Positions 52,148-60,949 of a stretch of 64,000 bases of DNA are shown here, piece by piece; the stretch's first letter is position 1; every line of letters begins with the position of its first letter. The stretch spans positions 1,488,001 to 1,552,000 of the forward strand of contig NZ_CP040078.1 in the NCBI RefSeq assembly GCF_005280735.1. Reading direction: 5' to 3'. Under the pieces are notes generated by a model. The model was given only the letters and a program-made list of their open reading frames with translations. It ran no database searches and was not told where the DNA came from. This DNA comes from Trinickia violacea. Lineage in GTDB: Bacteria; Pseudomonadota; Gammaproteobacteria; Burkholderiales; Burkholderiaceae. The position numbers and the translations under genes are program-made.

Positions 52148-52660
52148 ATGCAAAGCAGAAGGCGCTTCCTGTTTTCAGGCGGGGCAGCCGTGGCGGCGCT
52201 GGCGGCAGCCGGCCGTTGGCGCCCGCTGGCGGCCGCACCGGCGGAGGCCGGCAAGCCGGCCGGCAGTTTCGAAGTCGTGCATACGGACGCGCAATGGCGC
52301 CAGTTGCTGACACCGTCACAGTATGCGGTGCTGCGTCAGGAAGGCACGGAGCGACCGTATAGCAGCCCGCTGAACGACGAGCATCGCGCGGGCATGTTCA
52401 GTTGCGCCGGTTGCCGGCTCGATCTGTTTGCGTCGCGCACGAAGTTCGACAGCCACACCGGCTGGCCGAGTTTCTGGGCGCCGCTCGAGCATGCCGTGGC
52501 GACGCGCGAAGACAGTTCATTCGGCATGTCGCGCACCGAGGTCCACTGCCGGCGCTGTGGCGGCCATCTCGGTCACGTGTTCGACGACGGTCCGCGACCG
52601 ACGGGGCTGCGCTATTGCATGAACGGCGTGGCGATGATCTTCACGCCCGCCGCCGCCTGA
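52148..52660 (+). CDS. msrB: Tat-exported peptide-methionine (R)-S-oxide reductase
   Basis: 170 residues from the ATG at 52148 with AAGGAG upstream. The N-terminus is a Tat signal (QSRRRFLFSGGAAVAALAAAG). The MsrB fold has the two zinc pairs (FSCAGCRLDLF and HCRRCGGHLGHVF), the FDSHTGWPSFW substrate loop and the catalytic Cys157 in RYCMNGVAMIF. It reduces methionine-R-sulfoxide in proteins, here in the periplasm. Export by Tat suggests folding with zinc in the cytoplasm first. First gene of the msrB-dipZ-msrA unit, 81 bp from dipZ. Confidence 0.96.
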   Translation: MQSRRRFLFSGGAAVAALAAAGRWRPLAAAPAEAGKPAGSFEVVHTDAQWRQLLTPSQYAVLRQEGTERPYSSPLNDEHRAGMFSCAGCRLDLFASRTKFDSHTGWPSFWAPLEHAVATREDSSFGMSRTEVHCRRCGGHLGHVFDDGPRPTGLRYCMNGVAMIFTPAAA

Positions 52661-52741
52661 GCGCGCGTCCTGAACGAGTGCCCTCAACCCGCCGTTCTTT
52701 CAACGACAACCCAACGGCCGGCACCCACGCCCGGAACCGAC

Positions 52742-54601
52742 ATGCTACTGATCGTTCTCGCCTATCTCGGCGGCGCCCTCACGATTCTCAGTCCGTGCAT
52801 CCTGCCGGTGCTGCCGTTTGTCTTTGCGCGCGCCGATCAGCCGTTCGTGCGCAGCGGGCTGCCGTTGCTCGCGGGCATGTCGCTGACGTTCGCCCTCGTC
52901 GCGACGTTGGCTGCGGTGGGCGGCGGCTGGGTCACCCAGGCTAACCAATATGGCCGCTGGCTCGCGATTGCGTTGCTCGCCGTGTTCGGACTGACGCTGT
53001 TGCTGCCGCGCTTCGCGGACCATCTGATGCGGCCGCTGGTGAGCGCCGGCAATCGCCTGTCGAACTTCGCCCAGGGCGGCGGTCAGCAGGCTCGCGCAGG
53101 TTCGTCGTTTCGTTCATCGTTTCGATCGTCGTTTCTATTAGGCATCGCGACCGGCTTGCTGTGGGCGCCGTGCGCCGGTCCGATTCTCGGCCTGGTCCTG
53201 ACCGGTGCGGCGCTGCGGGGCGCGAGCGCCGGCACGACGCTGCTGCTGCTGGCCTACGCGGCCGGCGCGGCGACGTCGCTCGCGCTGGCGCTGCTGATTG
53301 GCGGGCGGCTGTTCACGGCGATGAAGCGCTCTCTCGGCGCAGGCGAATGGATCCGCCGCGGAATCGGTGCGGCGATGCTGTGCGGCGTGGCGGCAATTGC
53401 GCTTGGCTTCGACACGGGCGTGCTGGCGCGTGTATCGACCGTTGCCACCGGCGGCATCGAACAGAAACTGGTGGATAAGCTCTCACCCGGTGCGACGCCG
53501 GCCAACGCAGCCGGCCATGATGCCGTGATGGCCGCCAACCCCGCCGCGGCTACAAGCGCCTCAGTCGACTCGGGCGCGATGATGCGCGCTGCCGCGCAGG
53601 TCGCCCCGGCAGACGCGGCCCCGTTGCCCGTCGAAGGCGTGTTGCCGCCGCTGAACGGCGCCGTCCAATGGCTGAATTCACCGCCGCTCACGGCGCAGGA
53701 CCTGCGCGGCAAGGTCGTTCTGATCGACTTCTGGACGTACTCGTGCATCAATTGCCTGCGTTCGCTGCCCTACGTCAAAGCATGGGCGCAGAAATACAAG
53801 GAGCAGGGCCTCGTCGTGATCGGCGTGCACGCGCCGGAATTCGCCTTCGAGCGCAATATCGACAACGTGAAGAAGGCCACCCGCGATCTCGGCGTCGACT
53901 ATCCCGTCGCCATCGACAACAACTACGCGATCTGGCGCGCGCTGAACAACGAGTACTGGCCGGCGCACTATTTCGTCGATGCGCAGGGGCGGATTCGCCA
54001 TCACCATTTTGGCGAAGGCGACTATGCGGAATCGGAACAGGTGATTCAGCAGTTATTGGCCGAAGCGGGCCATCCGAGCGCGTCGAAGGTCGCGCTCGGC
54101 ATCACCGGTACGAGCGCGCAAGGCGTGGAGGCAGCGGCCGACAACGCCGATATCCGCTCGCCGGAAACCTATATCGGCTACGAGCGCGCGGAGAACTTCG
54201 CGTCGCCCGGCCGTGAGGCTGAGGACAAAGTGCACACCTATTCGGCGCCAACACAGCCCGCCGTCAACGACTGGGGGCTGGCAGGCGCATGGAACGTGGG
54301 CGCCGAACACGCCACGCTCGCGGCCGCCTCCGGGCGCATCGTCTATCGCTTTCATGCACGCGATCTGCACCTCGTGCTGGGTCCGGGCAAGGACGGCAAG
54401 CCGGTCCGCTTTCGCGTGAGCGTGGATGGCGCGGCGCCCGGCGCCGCTCACGGGTCGGACGTCGCCGCCGACGGCAGCGGCACCGTGACCGAACAGCGTC
54501 TTTACCAACTTGTTCGACAAACGGGCGATGTCGCGGATCACACGTTCTCGATCGAGTTTCTGGATCCCGGCGTGCAAGCGTATGCATTCACGTTCGGCTA
54601 A
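52742..54601 (+). CDS. dipZ: DipZ-type membrane thiol transfer protein (CcdA plus thioredoxin)
   Basis: 619 residues. The N-terminal half is a CcdA/DsbD-like membrane domain with about six helices and two key Cys (LSPCILPVLPFVF and LWAPCAGPILG). After a linker of about 80 residues rich in Ala, a periplasmic thioredoxin domain has Cys335-Ile-Asn-Cys338 (YSCINCLRSLPYVKAW). The last 150 residues form the extra beta domain of DipZ (YEIGYERAENFASPGREAEDKVHTY-like and the HLVLGP part). It carries electrons from cytoplasmic thioredoxin to periplasmic partners, here evidently the two Msr enzymes. Confidence 0.94.
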   Translation: MLLIVLAYLGGALTILSPCILPVLPFVFARADQPFVRSGLPLLAGMSLTFALVATLAAVGGGWVTQANQYGRWLAIALLAVFGLTLLLPRFADHLMRPLVSAGNRLSNFAQGGGQQARAGSSFRSSFRSSFLLGIATGLLWAPCAGPILGLVLTGAALRGASAGTTLLLLAYAAGAATSLALALLIGGRLFTAMKRSLGAGEWIRRGIGAAMLCGVAAIALGFDTGVLARVSTVATGGIEQKLVDKLSPGATPANAAGHDAVMAANPAAATSASVDSGAMMRAAAQVAPADAAPLPVEGVLPPLNGAVQWLNSPPLTAQDLRGKVVLIDFWTYSCINCLRSLPYVKAWAQKYKEQGLVVIGVHAPEFAFERNIDNVKKATRDLGVDYPVAIDNNYAIWRALNNEYWPAHYFVDAQGRIRHHHFGEGDYAESEQVIQQLLAEAGHPSASKVALGITGTSAQGVEAAADNADIRSPETYIGYERAENFASPGREAEDKVHTYSAPTQPAVNDWGLAGAWNVGAEHATLAAASGRIVYRFHARDLHLVLGPGKDGKPVRFRVSVDGAAPGAAHGSDVAADGSGTVTEQRLYQLVRQTGDVADHTFSIEFLDPGVQAYAFTFG

Positions 54602-54648
54602 TCCAGGCCGGGCGGCGTAGATCAACCACTTTTTGCAGGACTGACATC

Positions 54649-55386
54649 ATGCACACGACCTCCACACCCAAGGCTCCCCGGAGCAAGCATTCGGGCTTTG
54701 CCAGACTCGCCGCTTGCGCCGCCATTGCGGCGAGCGTCTTCGCCGCGCAGCGCATTGCGAATTCTGCTGAAGCCGCGACTAAGATTCCACCGCCTGCCCA
54801 GGACGAAAAAGTCGTCGCGACGCATAGCGAAACGGCCGTGTTCGCAGGCGGCTGCTTCTGGGGTGTCCAGGGCGTATTCGAACACGTGCGGGGTGTGAAG
54901 CAGGTCGCCGCGGGCTACACGGGCGGTGCGGCCAACACGGCGCAATACGAAACCGTCAGCGATGGCAAGACGGGACACGCGGAGTCGGTGCAGATCACTT
55001 ACGACCCGACTCAGATCACCTACGGACGGTTGCTGCAGATTTTCTTCTCGGTGGCGCACGACCCCACCGAGTTGGACTACCAGGGCCCCGATCACGGTAC
55101 GCAATATCGCTCGGCGATTTTCCCAGCCAATCCCGAGCAGCGCAGTATCGCCCTGTCCTACATCGCGCAACTGGAAAAGGCGCATGTGTTCGAGGGGCCG
55201 ATCGTCACGCGCGTGGAGGACTTCAAGGGGTTCTATCCGGCGGAAGCCTACCACCAGAATTTTCTCGTCAACCATCCCGACTACCCGTACATCGTGATCA
55301 ACGATTTGCCGAAGGTGAGCGAACTGAAGCACATGTTTCCCGACCTGTATCGCAACGACCCGGTGCTGCTGAAAGTGAGCAACTAG
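54649..55386 (+). CDS. msrA: Exported peptide-methionine (S)-S-oxide reductase
   Basis: 245 residues. A signal-like N-terminus (FARLAACAAIAASVFAAQRIANSAEA) precedes the MsrA fold: catalytic Cys69 in AVFAGGCFWGVQGVFEHVRGVKQVAAGYTGG, GHAESVQITYDPTQITYGRLLQIFFSVAHDPTELDYQGPDHGTQYRSAIF, and FKGFYPAEAYHQNFL. It reduces methionine-S-sulfoxide, complementing MsrB. No typical C-terminal resolving Cys pair is visible, so DipZ's thioredoxin domain may reduce the catalytic Cys directly. Third gene of the unit. Confidence 0.95.
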   Translation: MHTTSTPKAPRSKHSGFARLAACAAIAASVFAAQRIANSAEAATKIPPPAQDEKVVATHSETAVFAGGCFWGVQGVFEHVRGVKQVAAGYTGGAANTAQYETVSDGKTGHAESVQITYDPTQITYGRLLQIFFSVAHDPTELDYQGPDHGTQYRSAIFPANPEQRSIALSYIAQLEKAHVFEGPIVTRVEDFKGFYPAEAYHQNFLVNHPDYPYIVINDLPKVSELKHMFPDLYRNDPVLLKVSN

Positions 55387-55414
55387 TTTTATTACCTGTG
55401 CAGAACCGGGCGGC

Positions 55415-55820
55415 CTAGCCTGCCTCTACCGCTTGCTGAGGAAGAGAATAAGGCCCAACCGGAAGAACGACGCGAAAAGTCGCCCCGAAACCGGCATTAT
55501 TGGACGCGCTAATCCGGCCCTCATGGGCTTCGACGATCGAGCGGGATACCGCGAGACCGATGCCCATTCCTTTCGTTTTGGTTGTGACGAACGGATCGAA
55601 GATGCTGTCGGTTTCGCGGATGCCGGAGCCGTTGTCGACGACTTCAAGCACGACGGACTGCTCGTCCTGCGCGCTTGCCGCGATCCGGATTGTCGGCGGA
55701 CGGCCGGTGTTCTCCGTGGCCTCGATGCCATTGGAGATGAGGTTGATCAGCACCTGCTGGATCTGTATCTGATCGACGAACACGGGTGGCAGGTCATCGG
55801 GAAAGTCGAAGTCGATTTCC
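55415..55820. repeat. 406-bp direct repeat unit 2 (partner 43890-44295)
   Basis: 3' end of the four-PAS kinase gene and the source-like copy, because it is contiguous with a complete gene. The 11.1 kb between the units holds the YdeP-type, puu and msr genes. Confidence 0.88.
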
Positions 55821-57976
55821 GCGCTGCGCTTGGTCTCGTCTTCCCGCAGCAGACGCACGGCTTCGAGCACCATGTCCTTGACGTTCCGTTCGCGCTTCTG
55901 AAACGTCTGCCGCTTGAATAGCGCACGGATGCTTTGCATCGTTTCGTCGGCGGAGCGCGCATCGCGAATCAGGCTGTCGACGGATGCTTTCGCCTCGGGC
56001 AAGTTCGGCGGAGACGCTCCGAGCCAACGCCTGCAAGCCTGGGCATTGGCGATGACGGAGGTCAGCGGCTGATTGAGCTCGTGAGCGATGGAGGCGGACA
56101 GCTCCGCAACGGTGGCGATCCGGGTGGCACGGGCAAGTTTCGCCTGAGTCTGTCTAAGCCGGTCTTCGGCGCGCTTCGGCTCATCGATATCGAGGCTGAG
56201 CCCATACCACTGGACGATGTTGCCGTTCGCATCTCGCATCGGCTCGCCCGTCTGCTGATGCCAACGATAGGTGCCATCCTTTCGACGCAGCCGGGTGACG
56301 TGGCTGTACGGCTCGCCGCTCTCGATCGCATGCGTGAAGGCCCGAATCATGTCGTCCCAATCGTCTGGATGAATGGACTTTTGATAGCCGAGGTCCACGA
56401 GATCCGATACTTCGACGCCGGTGTAGTCGCGCGTTCTTCGATTGACGTAGGTAGGCTGCCCTTGCGGGTCGGTGCACCAGATCATGCCGGGAATGGTCTC
56501 GGTAATTTCACGAAGCTGATGCTCTCTTGCTGTCAAGGCTTCCTGAGCCTTGATGGCCTCGTCGATTTCAATGCCGATGAGGTACCAGTTGATGACGTCT
56601 CCGTTGTCGTCGAGCAGGGGTTCGGCCAGCAGGTGCTGCCAACGGTAGACCCCGTCGTGCTGCTGCATTCGCACGGTGACATCGACCGGTTTGCGCGCCG
56701 CGATGTGCGCCTTCCATTGGCTGCGCGCAAAGTCTGCATCGTCCGGGTGGATGAACGCCATCCAGCGCTCGCCGATGATGTCATCAATGGGTTTGCCCAA
56801 CGCGGCGACGCCGACCTTGTTGACATACACGAGCTCGCCGTCTGGATTGCCGACACAGACACACGCCGGAACACAGTCGACGATGCGCCGATAGGCTTCT
56901 TCCTTCGTTCGCAGGCGGGACTCCGCGGACTTGCGGTCATGGATGTCCCAGCCCACGCCGACCCACCGCAGTAGCTGTCCGCCCTCGTCGCTGACGGCTT
57001 TGACGTGGTACAGAAACCAGCGATACGCGTCATCCGTGCTCCGCATCCGGATTTCGAGTTCCCCGGGGTCTCCTCCGGCTTTGAGCACGTTCCAGTGCGC
57101 GTCATAGGCGGCAACGTCGTCCGGATGAATCGCGGCGAAATAGGCTTCGCACGGCGGTGCGTCCGCGTTGCCGATGTAGTCGCGCAGGCTGGAATTCAGA
57201 TATTCGATGGAGCCATCCGGCAGCGCTGCCCACATGTGGCCCGGGCAGAGTTCGTTCATGGTTTCGAGCGTCTGGTTTCGCCGGCGAAGCTGCTCTTCCT
57301 GGCGCTTTTGCTTGTTGATGTTCCAGTGCATGCCGTAGACGCGGATCGGCCGGTTGTGCCGGTCCCGCTGCGTATGAAGCACGGCGGCGAACCATTCGTA
57401 CGATCCGGCAGCGGACAGGTAACGGCATTGGTATTCCTGTGCTTCCCCGGTCTCCTGGGCCCGGGCGAAGGCGGCGACGGGAATCCCGACGTCGTCCGGA
57501 TGGGTGAGGGTGAACAAGCGACGAAGTTCGTCGAACGTTCGTCCGCTGTAGTCGAGGATCGATTGACTGACGTACTCGAGTTGGCCGTCACCGGTTCTCG
57601 ACCAGATAAAGCGGCTCAACTGGTCGATCGGCAGATCGAAGGGATGGTCCTTCAGCCTGACCGTCGAGCCCGGCTGGAGCGGGCGACGCGACACGATTTC
57701 GGCGCAAATCCATACGGCGACAATGGCGATGGCAGAGTGGACGATCGAACTCGCGCTCAGAGCAAGGGAATGTGCGCTGAGCGTCGCACCGACGATGCCG
57801 AGGGAAGCGAAGCCTGCCGCCAGGCGTCCAAAGCTGCGGCCGAGGAACAGCGTGAAGAGAACGACGATGACCGGGCTGAGATAGCCCGCTACGGGGTCGA
57901 GCCATCCTGCCGTCGCGGATGCGCCGGCCACAGCGGCGCAGAGGGCGGGAGCCCGAGATGAACGTGATAATTCCAT
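55415..57976 (-). CDS. Multi-PAS hybrid-sensor histidine kinase (FixL/NtrY class)
   Basis: 853 residues from the ATG at 57976 (a TTG at 57985 is possible). Two or three membrane helices (GYLSPVIVVLFTLFLGRSFG, IVHSAIAIVAVWICA) come first. Four PAS domains with PAC motifs follow (FIWSRTGDGQLEYVSQS; GHMWAALPDGSIEYLNSS; ACVCVGNPDGELVYVNKV; GMIWCTDPQGQPTYVNRR). The H-box is VAELSASIAHELNQPLTSVIANAQACRRW and the HATPase is the repeated domain. It is divergent from the FixJ-type gene at 58180 and is very likely its kinase. The signal is unknown; cysteines in PAS3 and PAS4 are possible redox sites. Confidence 0.93.
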   Translation of the reverse strand: MELSRSSRAPALCAAVAGASATAGWLDPVAGYLSPVIVVLFTLFLGRSFGRLAAGFASLGIVGATLSAHSLALSASSIVHSAIAIVAVWICAEIVSRRPLQPGSTVRLKDHPFDLPIDQLSRFIWSRTGDGQLEYVSQSILDYSGRTFDELRRLFTLTHPDDVGIPVAAFARAQETGEAQEYQCRYLSAAGSYEWFAAVLHTQRDRHNRPIRVYGMHWNINKQKRQEEQLRRRNQTLETMNELCPGHMWAALPDGSIEYLNSSLRDYIGNADAPPCEAYFAAIHPDDVAAYDAHWNVLKAGGDPGELEIRMRSTDDAYRWFLYHVKAVSDEGGQLLRWVGVGWDIHDRKSAESRLRTKEEAYRRIVDCVPACVCVGNPDGELVYVNKVGVAALGKPIDDIIGERWMAFIHPDDADFARSQWKAHIAARKPVDVTVRMQQHDGVYRWQHLLAEPLLDDNGDVINWYLIGIEIDEAIKAQEALTAREHQLREITETIPGMIWCTDPQGQPTYVNRRTRDYTGVEVSDLVDLGYQKSIHPDDWDDMIRAFTHAIESGEPYSHVTRLRRKDGTYRWHQQTGEPMRDANGNIVQWYGLSLDIDEPKRAEDRLRQTQAKLARATRIATVAELSASIAHELNQPLTSVIANAQACRRWLGASPPNLPEAKASVDSLIRDARSADETMQSIRALFKRQTFQKRERNVKDMVLEAVRLLREDETKRSAEIDFDFPDDLPPVFVDQIQIQQVLINLISNGIEATENTGRPPTIRIAASAQDEQSVVLEVVDNGSGIRETDSIFDPFVTTKTKGMGIGLAVSRSIVEAHEGRISASNNAGFGATFRVVLPVGPYSLPQQAVEAG

Positions 57977-58179
57977 GTCAAGCAAGTCACCCTCGCGTTC
58001 GTCAGGTCAAGCAAGATAGCGGCCTCTTCCTCGCGGCACGCTCAAGCGCCGAGCTTACGTCGATCTGTCCGATTGCGGAATTACATATTCATGTAATTAG
58101 GAACGCGGTCGCCGTGCTTTTAGCGGGTAGGTCGAATCGCTATAATTTTTGCTTCGGCGCGCAGTGAAAGAGAGGTTCC

Positions 58180-58818
58180 ATGCAATCCGCAGACGAAGCG
58201 GTCTACGTAGTGGACGACGATGCGCGAGTGCGCGAAGCACTCTCGGCGCTGCTGCGCGCCAACGGAAAAAGCGTGCGCGCGTTCAGTTCGGGCAAGGCGT
58301 TCTTGGACGCGCCGCTTGGCGATGCGGTAGCGTGCGCCATTCTCGATATGAGGATGCCGGGCATGAGCGGCCTGGAGGTTCAGAAGCTGGTCGCGTGCGA
58401 CTCGCACATCCCCGTTATTTTCGTCACGGGACGCGGCGACATCCCATCGACCGTGCTGGCGATGAAGGGCGGCGCTGTCGACTTCCTCACCAAGCCGATC
58501 GACGAGGATGTGCTGATGCGCGCCGTCGACGCCGCGCTTGCCAAGGCGTGTGTGCTTCGGCGAGAAGCGGCGGATGCGGCGGCGCTCGAGGCGCGCTATC
58601 AAACGTTGACGCCTCGCGAGCAGGAGCTCCTGCCGCTGCTCGCGCAGGGTCTGCTCAACAAGCAGGCCGCGGGGATTCTTGGCATTACCGAATATACCGT
58701 CCAGGTGCATCGCGGGCACATCATGAAGAAGATGCAGGCGGATTCCTTTGCGACGCTCGTCAAGCAGGCGGGCAAACTGCGGCTCGAGACGCCACCTGCC
58801 GCGGCGTCCGAAGCCTGA
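58180..58818 (+). CDS. FixJ/NarL-type response regulator
   Basis: 212 residues. Receiver domain: VYVVDDDARVREALSALL, Asp in CAILDMRMPGMSG, Lys in DFLTKPIDED. LuxR HTH: LTPREQELLPLLAQGLLNKQAAGILGITEYTVQVHRGHIMKKM. AGAGAGG lies upstream of the ATG. Divergent from the four-PAS kinase (203 bp between) and followed 47 bp later by a lone receiver. Paralogue of the regulator at 14787. Confidence 0.94.
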   Translation: MQSADEAVYVVDDDARVREALSALLRANGKSVRAFSSGKAFLDAPLGDAVACAILDMRMPGMSGLEVQKLVACDSHIPVIFVTGRGDIPSTVLAMKGGAVDFLTKPIDEDVLMRAVDAALAKACVLRREAADAAALEARYQTLTPREQELLPLLAQGLLNKQAAGILGITEYTVQVHRGHIMKKMQADSFATLVKQAGKLRLETPPAAASEA

Positions 58819-58865
58819 AAGCCGTCGCCGCTGCGTCCCCATTCGTATCGAGCCAGAGGTCGAAC

Positions 58866-59234
58866 ATGCACAAGCCTCCGGTTCGAATCGTTGCCGTGAT
58901 CGATGACGACCGGCGCGTGTTGATGTCCCTTGCCAATCTGCTGGCGTCCGGCGGTTACCTGACACGGCTCTACGAAAATGCGGAAGCGTTCTTTTCGGCG
59001 GATCACTCGGGCTTGGTCTGCATCATCACCGACCTGGGCATGCGTCCGATAGACGGGCTTCAGGTGCTGCAACGAAGCACCGAATCGCCGGCGCCGGTGC
59101 CCGTCATCATCATTACGGGCAGGCCGAGCGAGCATTCGGACGACTACTTTCTTCAGCGAGGCGCCGTTGGTTTTTTTCGGAAGCCGCTTGACGGCGATGC
59201 GTTGCTGGAACGTCTCAATGACGTGACTCCATGA
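58866..59234 (+). CDS. Single-domain response regulator (receiver only)
   Basis: 122 residues comprising one receiver: VRIVAVIDDDRRVLMSLANLLASGGYLTRLYENAEAFF, phospho-acceptor Asp in CIITDLGMRPIDGLQVL, Thr/Lys in VIIITGRPSE and GFFRKPLDG. It has no output domain, so it may act as a phosphate sink or bind a partner. Located just after the FixJ gene and before the ureidoglycolate-lyase-like gene, which ends 6 bp away on the other strand. Confidence 0.92.
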   Translation: MHKPPVRIVAVIDDDRRVLMSLANLLASGGYLTRLYENAEAFFSADHSGLVCIITDLGMRPIDGLQVLQRSTESPAPVPVIIITGRPSEHSDDYFLQRGAVGFFRKPLDGDALLERLNDVTP

Positions 59235-59240
59235 TGTGAG

Positions 59241-59783
59241 TCAGCGATTCCCGGCGTCGAGCGTGCGCGTCTCGATCGTCTTGATCGCGCTCTCACAAGC
59301 CGGCGCGCCCGTCTTCAGATGCACCACCAGGTCATAGGTCGTCGAAGGGCGGGTCAGCATCAAGCAAGTGGCATCCCTGTCCATCACACGGGTTGCATGC
59401 CAGATGTTCGGCCGCATGCAAAGACCTTTGCCGACTGGAATCTCGAACGCGCGCAGCGAATTCAAGTCCGGCTCGCCATCTTCCAGTGAGGCCGCGACGA
59501 GGTGGATGACGGGCGCCGTCAAGGGGACGATGGCCTGCTGCGTCAATCGATGCATCTCCAGCGACGTGATGGTTCTGTCGCGATTCCGGTAGGCGACCCA
59601 GAGAATTTCCGTTTCGCCCGGCGTGCCGGTGTCGAACACATGCTCGCGCCAGAAATCCGACGCGGGACTGACGAACGATGGCGTGTCGCCGTCGGTGCGG
59701 ACGGGCTTGCCGAGCATCCAGCCATAAGGTTCGCAGCGTGTCGCATCAAGAGGTTCGATCGGAATGGAAGGTGCGGTCGGCAT
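59241..59783 (-). CDS. Ureidoglycolate lyase-family protein
   Basis: 180 residues from the ATG at 59783. The cupin-like fold of ureidoglycolate lyase (AllA family) shows in IPIEPLDATRCEPYGWMLGKP, TEILWVAYRNRDRTITSLEMHRLTQQAIVPL and AFEIPVGKGLCMRPNIWHATRVM. True AllA converts ureidoglycolate to glyoxylate and urea. Here the gene is in a cluster with DUF2848, amidase and an ABC binding protein rather than allantoin genes, so another ureido or hydroxy-acid substrate is possible. It follows the LysR gene on the same strand with 31 bp between. Confidence 0.85.
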   Translation of the reverse strand: MPTAPSIPIEPLDATRCEPYGWMLGKPVRTDGDTPSFVSPASDFWREHVFDTGTPGETEILWVAYRNRDRTITSLEMHRLTQQAIVPLTAPVIHLVAASLEDGEPDLNSLRAFEIPVGKGLCMRPNIWHATRVMDRDATCLMLTRPSTTYDLVVHLKTGAPACESAIKTIETRTLDAGNR

Positions 59784-59814
59784 GTCGGGATAGGTGTGTG
59801 GATGACGGGATCGA

Positions 59815-60756
59815 TCAGACGCGCGAGTCGGCAGCGGTCGGCGGGAACAGTGCGAACTCGGGCCCATGCTTCAGGCTGAAGTCGAGCACGACATTGAGCG
59901 CGAGCCGGGCGATGGATTCGGCAAGCAGGCTGTCGGGCGTGCGCGGAAACGCGGCGACGAGCGGCAGCGCGGGCACTCGATGCGTCACTTGCAGCAGCTG
60001 CAATTGACCGGCTTCGAGTTCGCGCATGACGAACGCGGGAGGCAGCACGGCGATGCCGAATCCGTCGACGACGAGCCGGATGATCGCCGCCACCGACGAC
60101 AAGCAATTGATTTGCACCTGCACGTCGCCGCTGGCGGCGAACAGCGCCGTCAGGAACTCGTGCGGCGGCGAATGACGCGCAAAGCTGATTACGGGGTAAG
60201 CGGCCAGCTCGGTCTCCGTCAGCGCCTGCGCGGACAGATTGAGCGCCGGGCTTGCCATCCAGCGCATGGGAAGACTGCCGAGGGCGACGCTTGTCATGTC
60301 CGATCCGGCGATGCTCGTCGTTTGAAACGAGACGTCGATGTGGCCGTTCACCAGTTGCGTCGACAGATTGGCGGTGGTGTCGCTCGTCAACTCGATCACG
60401 AGATTCGGATATTCCTCCCTGATGCGCTTGAGGAGATCCGGCAGCCACGTATGAACGATCGATTCGATCGCGCCTAGCCGCAGCAATCCCGACACCTTCG
60501 AGCGGTCGCCGACGGCCGAGAGCATCGCCTGATTCAGCTTGAGCATCTGCTCGGCAAACGGCAACGCCTTGGTGCCGTCCTGGGTGAGCGTCGCTTCCTT
60601 GGGGCCGCGCTCGAAGAGCCGCACGCCGAGCTCCTGTTCGAGCGCCGAAATGCGGCTGGAAATCGCGGCTTGTGTCGCGTGCAGCCGCTCGGCCGTCAGA
60701 CGAAAGCTGCGCAGCCGCGCCAGCCAGACGAACGTTTCCAGAAATCGCAGATTCAT
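59815..60756 (-). CDS. LysR-family regulator of the DUF2848-amidase cluster
   Basis: 313 residues. HTH: MNLRFLETFVWLARLRSFRLTAERLHATQAAISSRISALEQELGVRLFERG. The effector domain (KVSGLLRLGAIESIVHTWLPDLLKRIREEYPNLVIELTSD, GFGIAVLPPAFVMREL) follows. Divergent from the DUF2848 gene with 193 bp between, and just ahead of the ureidoglycolate-lyase-like gene on its own strand. The position makes it the likely regulator of both wings of the cluster. Confidence 0.92.
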   Translation of the reverse strand: MNLRFLETFVWLARLRSFRLTAERLHATQAAISSRISALEQELGVRLFERGPKEATLTQDGTKALPFAEQMLKLNQAMLSAVGDRSKVSGLLRLGAIESIVHTWLPDLLKRIREEYPNLVIELTSDTTANLSTQLVNGHIDVSFQTTSIAGSDMTSVALGSLPMRWMASPALNLSAQALTETELAAYPVISFARHSPPHEFLTALFAASGDVQVQINCLSSVAAIIRLVVDGFGIAVLPPAFVMRELEAGQLQLLQVTHRVPALPLVAAFPRTPDSLLAESIARLALNVVLDFSLKHGPEFALFPPTAADSRV

Positions 60757-60821
60757 TCAGGGCCCTGACGAGGCTTGCGGGAATGGCCCAGTGTAGCGCC
60801 GAGGCCGGCGCCATGTGACAA

Positions 60822-60857
60822 GAAAATTTTCATCCGCGCGACAACTTTAATTTGTTG
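60822..60857. promoter_or_regulatory. Palindromes in the LysR-DUF2848 divergent promoter
   Basis: GAAAATTTTC (60822-60831) is a perfect palindrome, and CAAC-N8-GTTG spans 60842-60857. LysR proteins bind interrupted dyads of this kind between divergent promoters. Confidence 0.45.
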
Positions 60858-60949
60858 GACAGGCGAGCGGCGCGCGCCAACACTTCGCAACGAATGCGGG
60901 TGCCGGCGGTCCGGCTGTGAAACGAAAAGACGTTGGAAAGGACGTTGCG

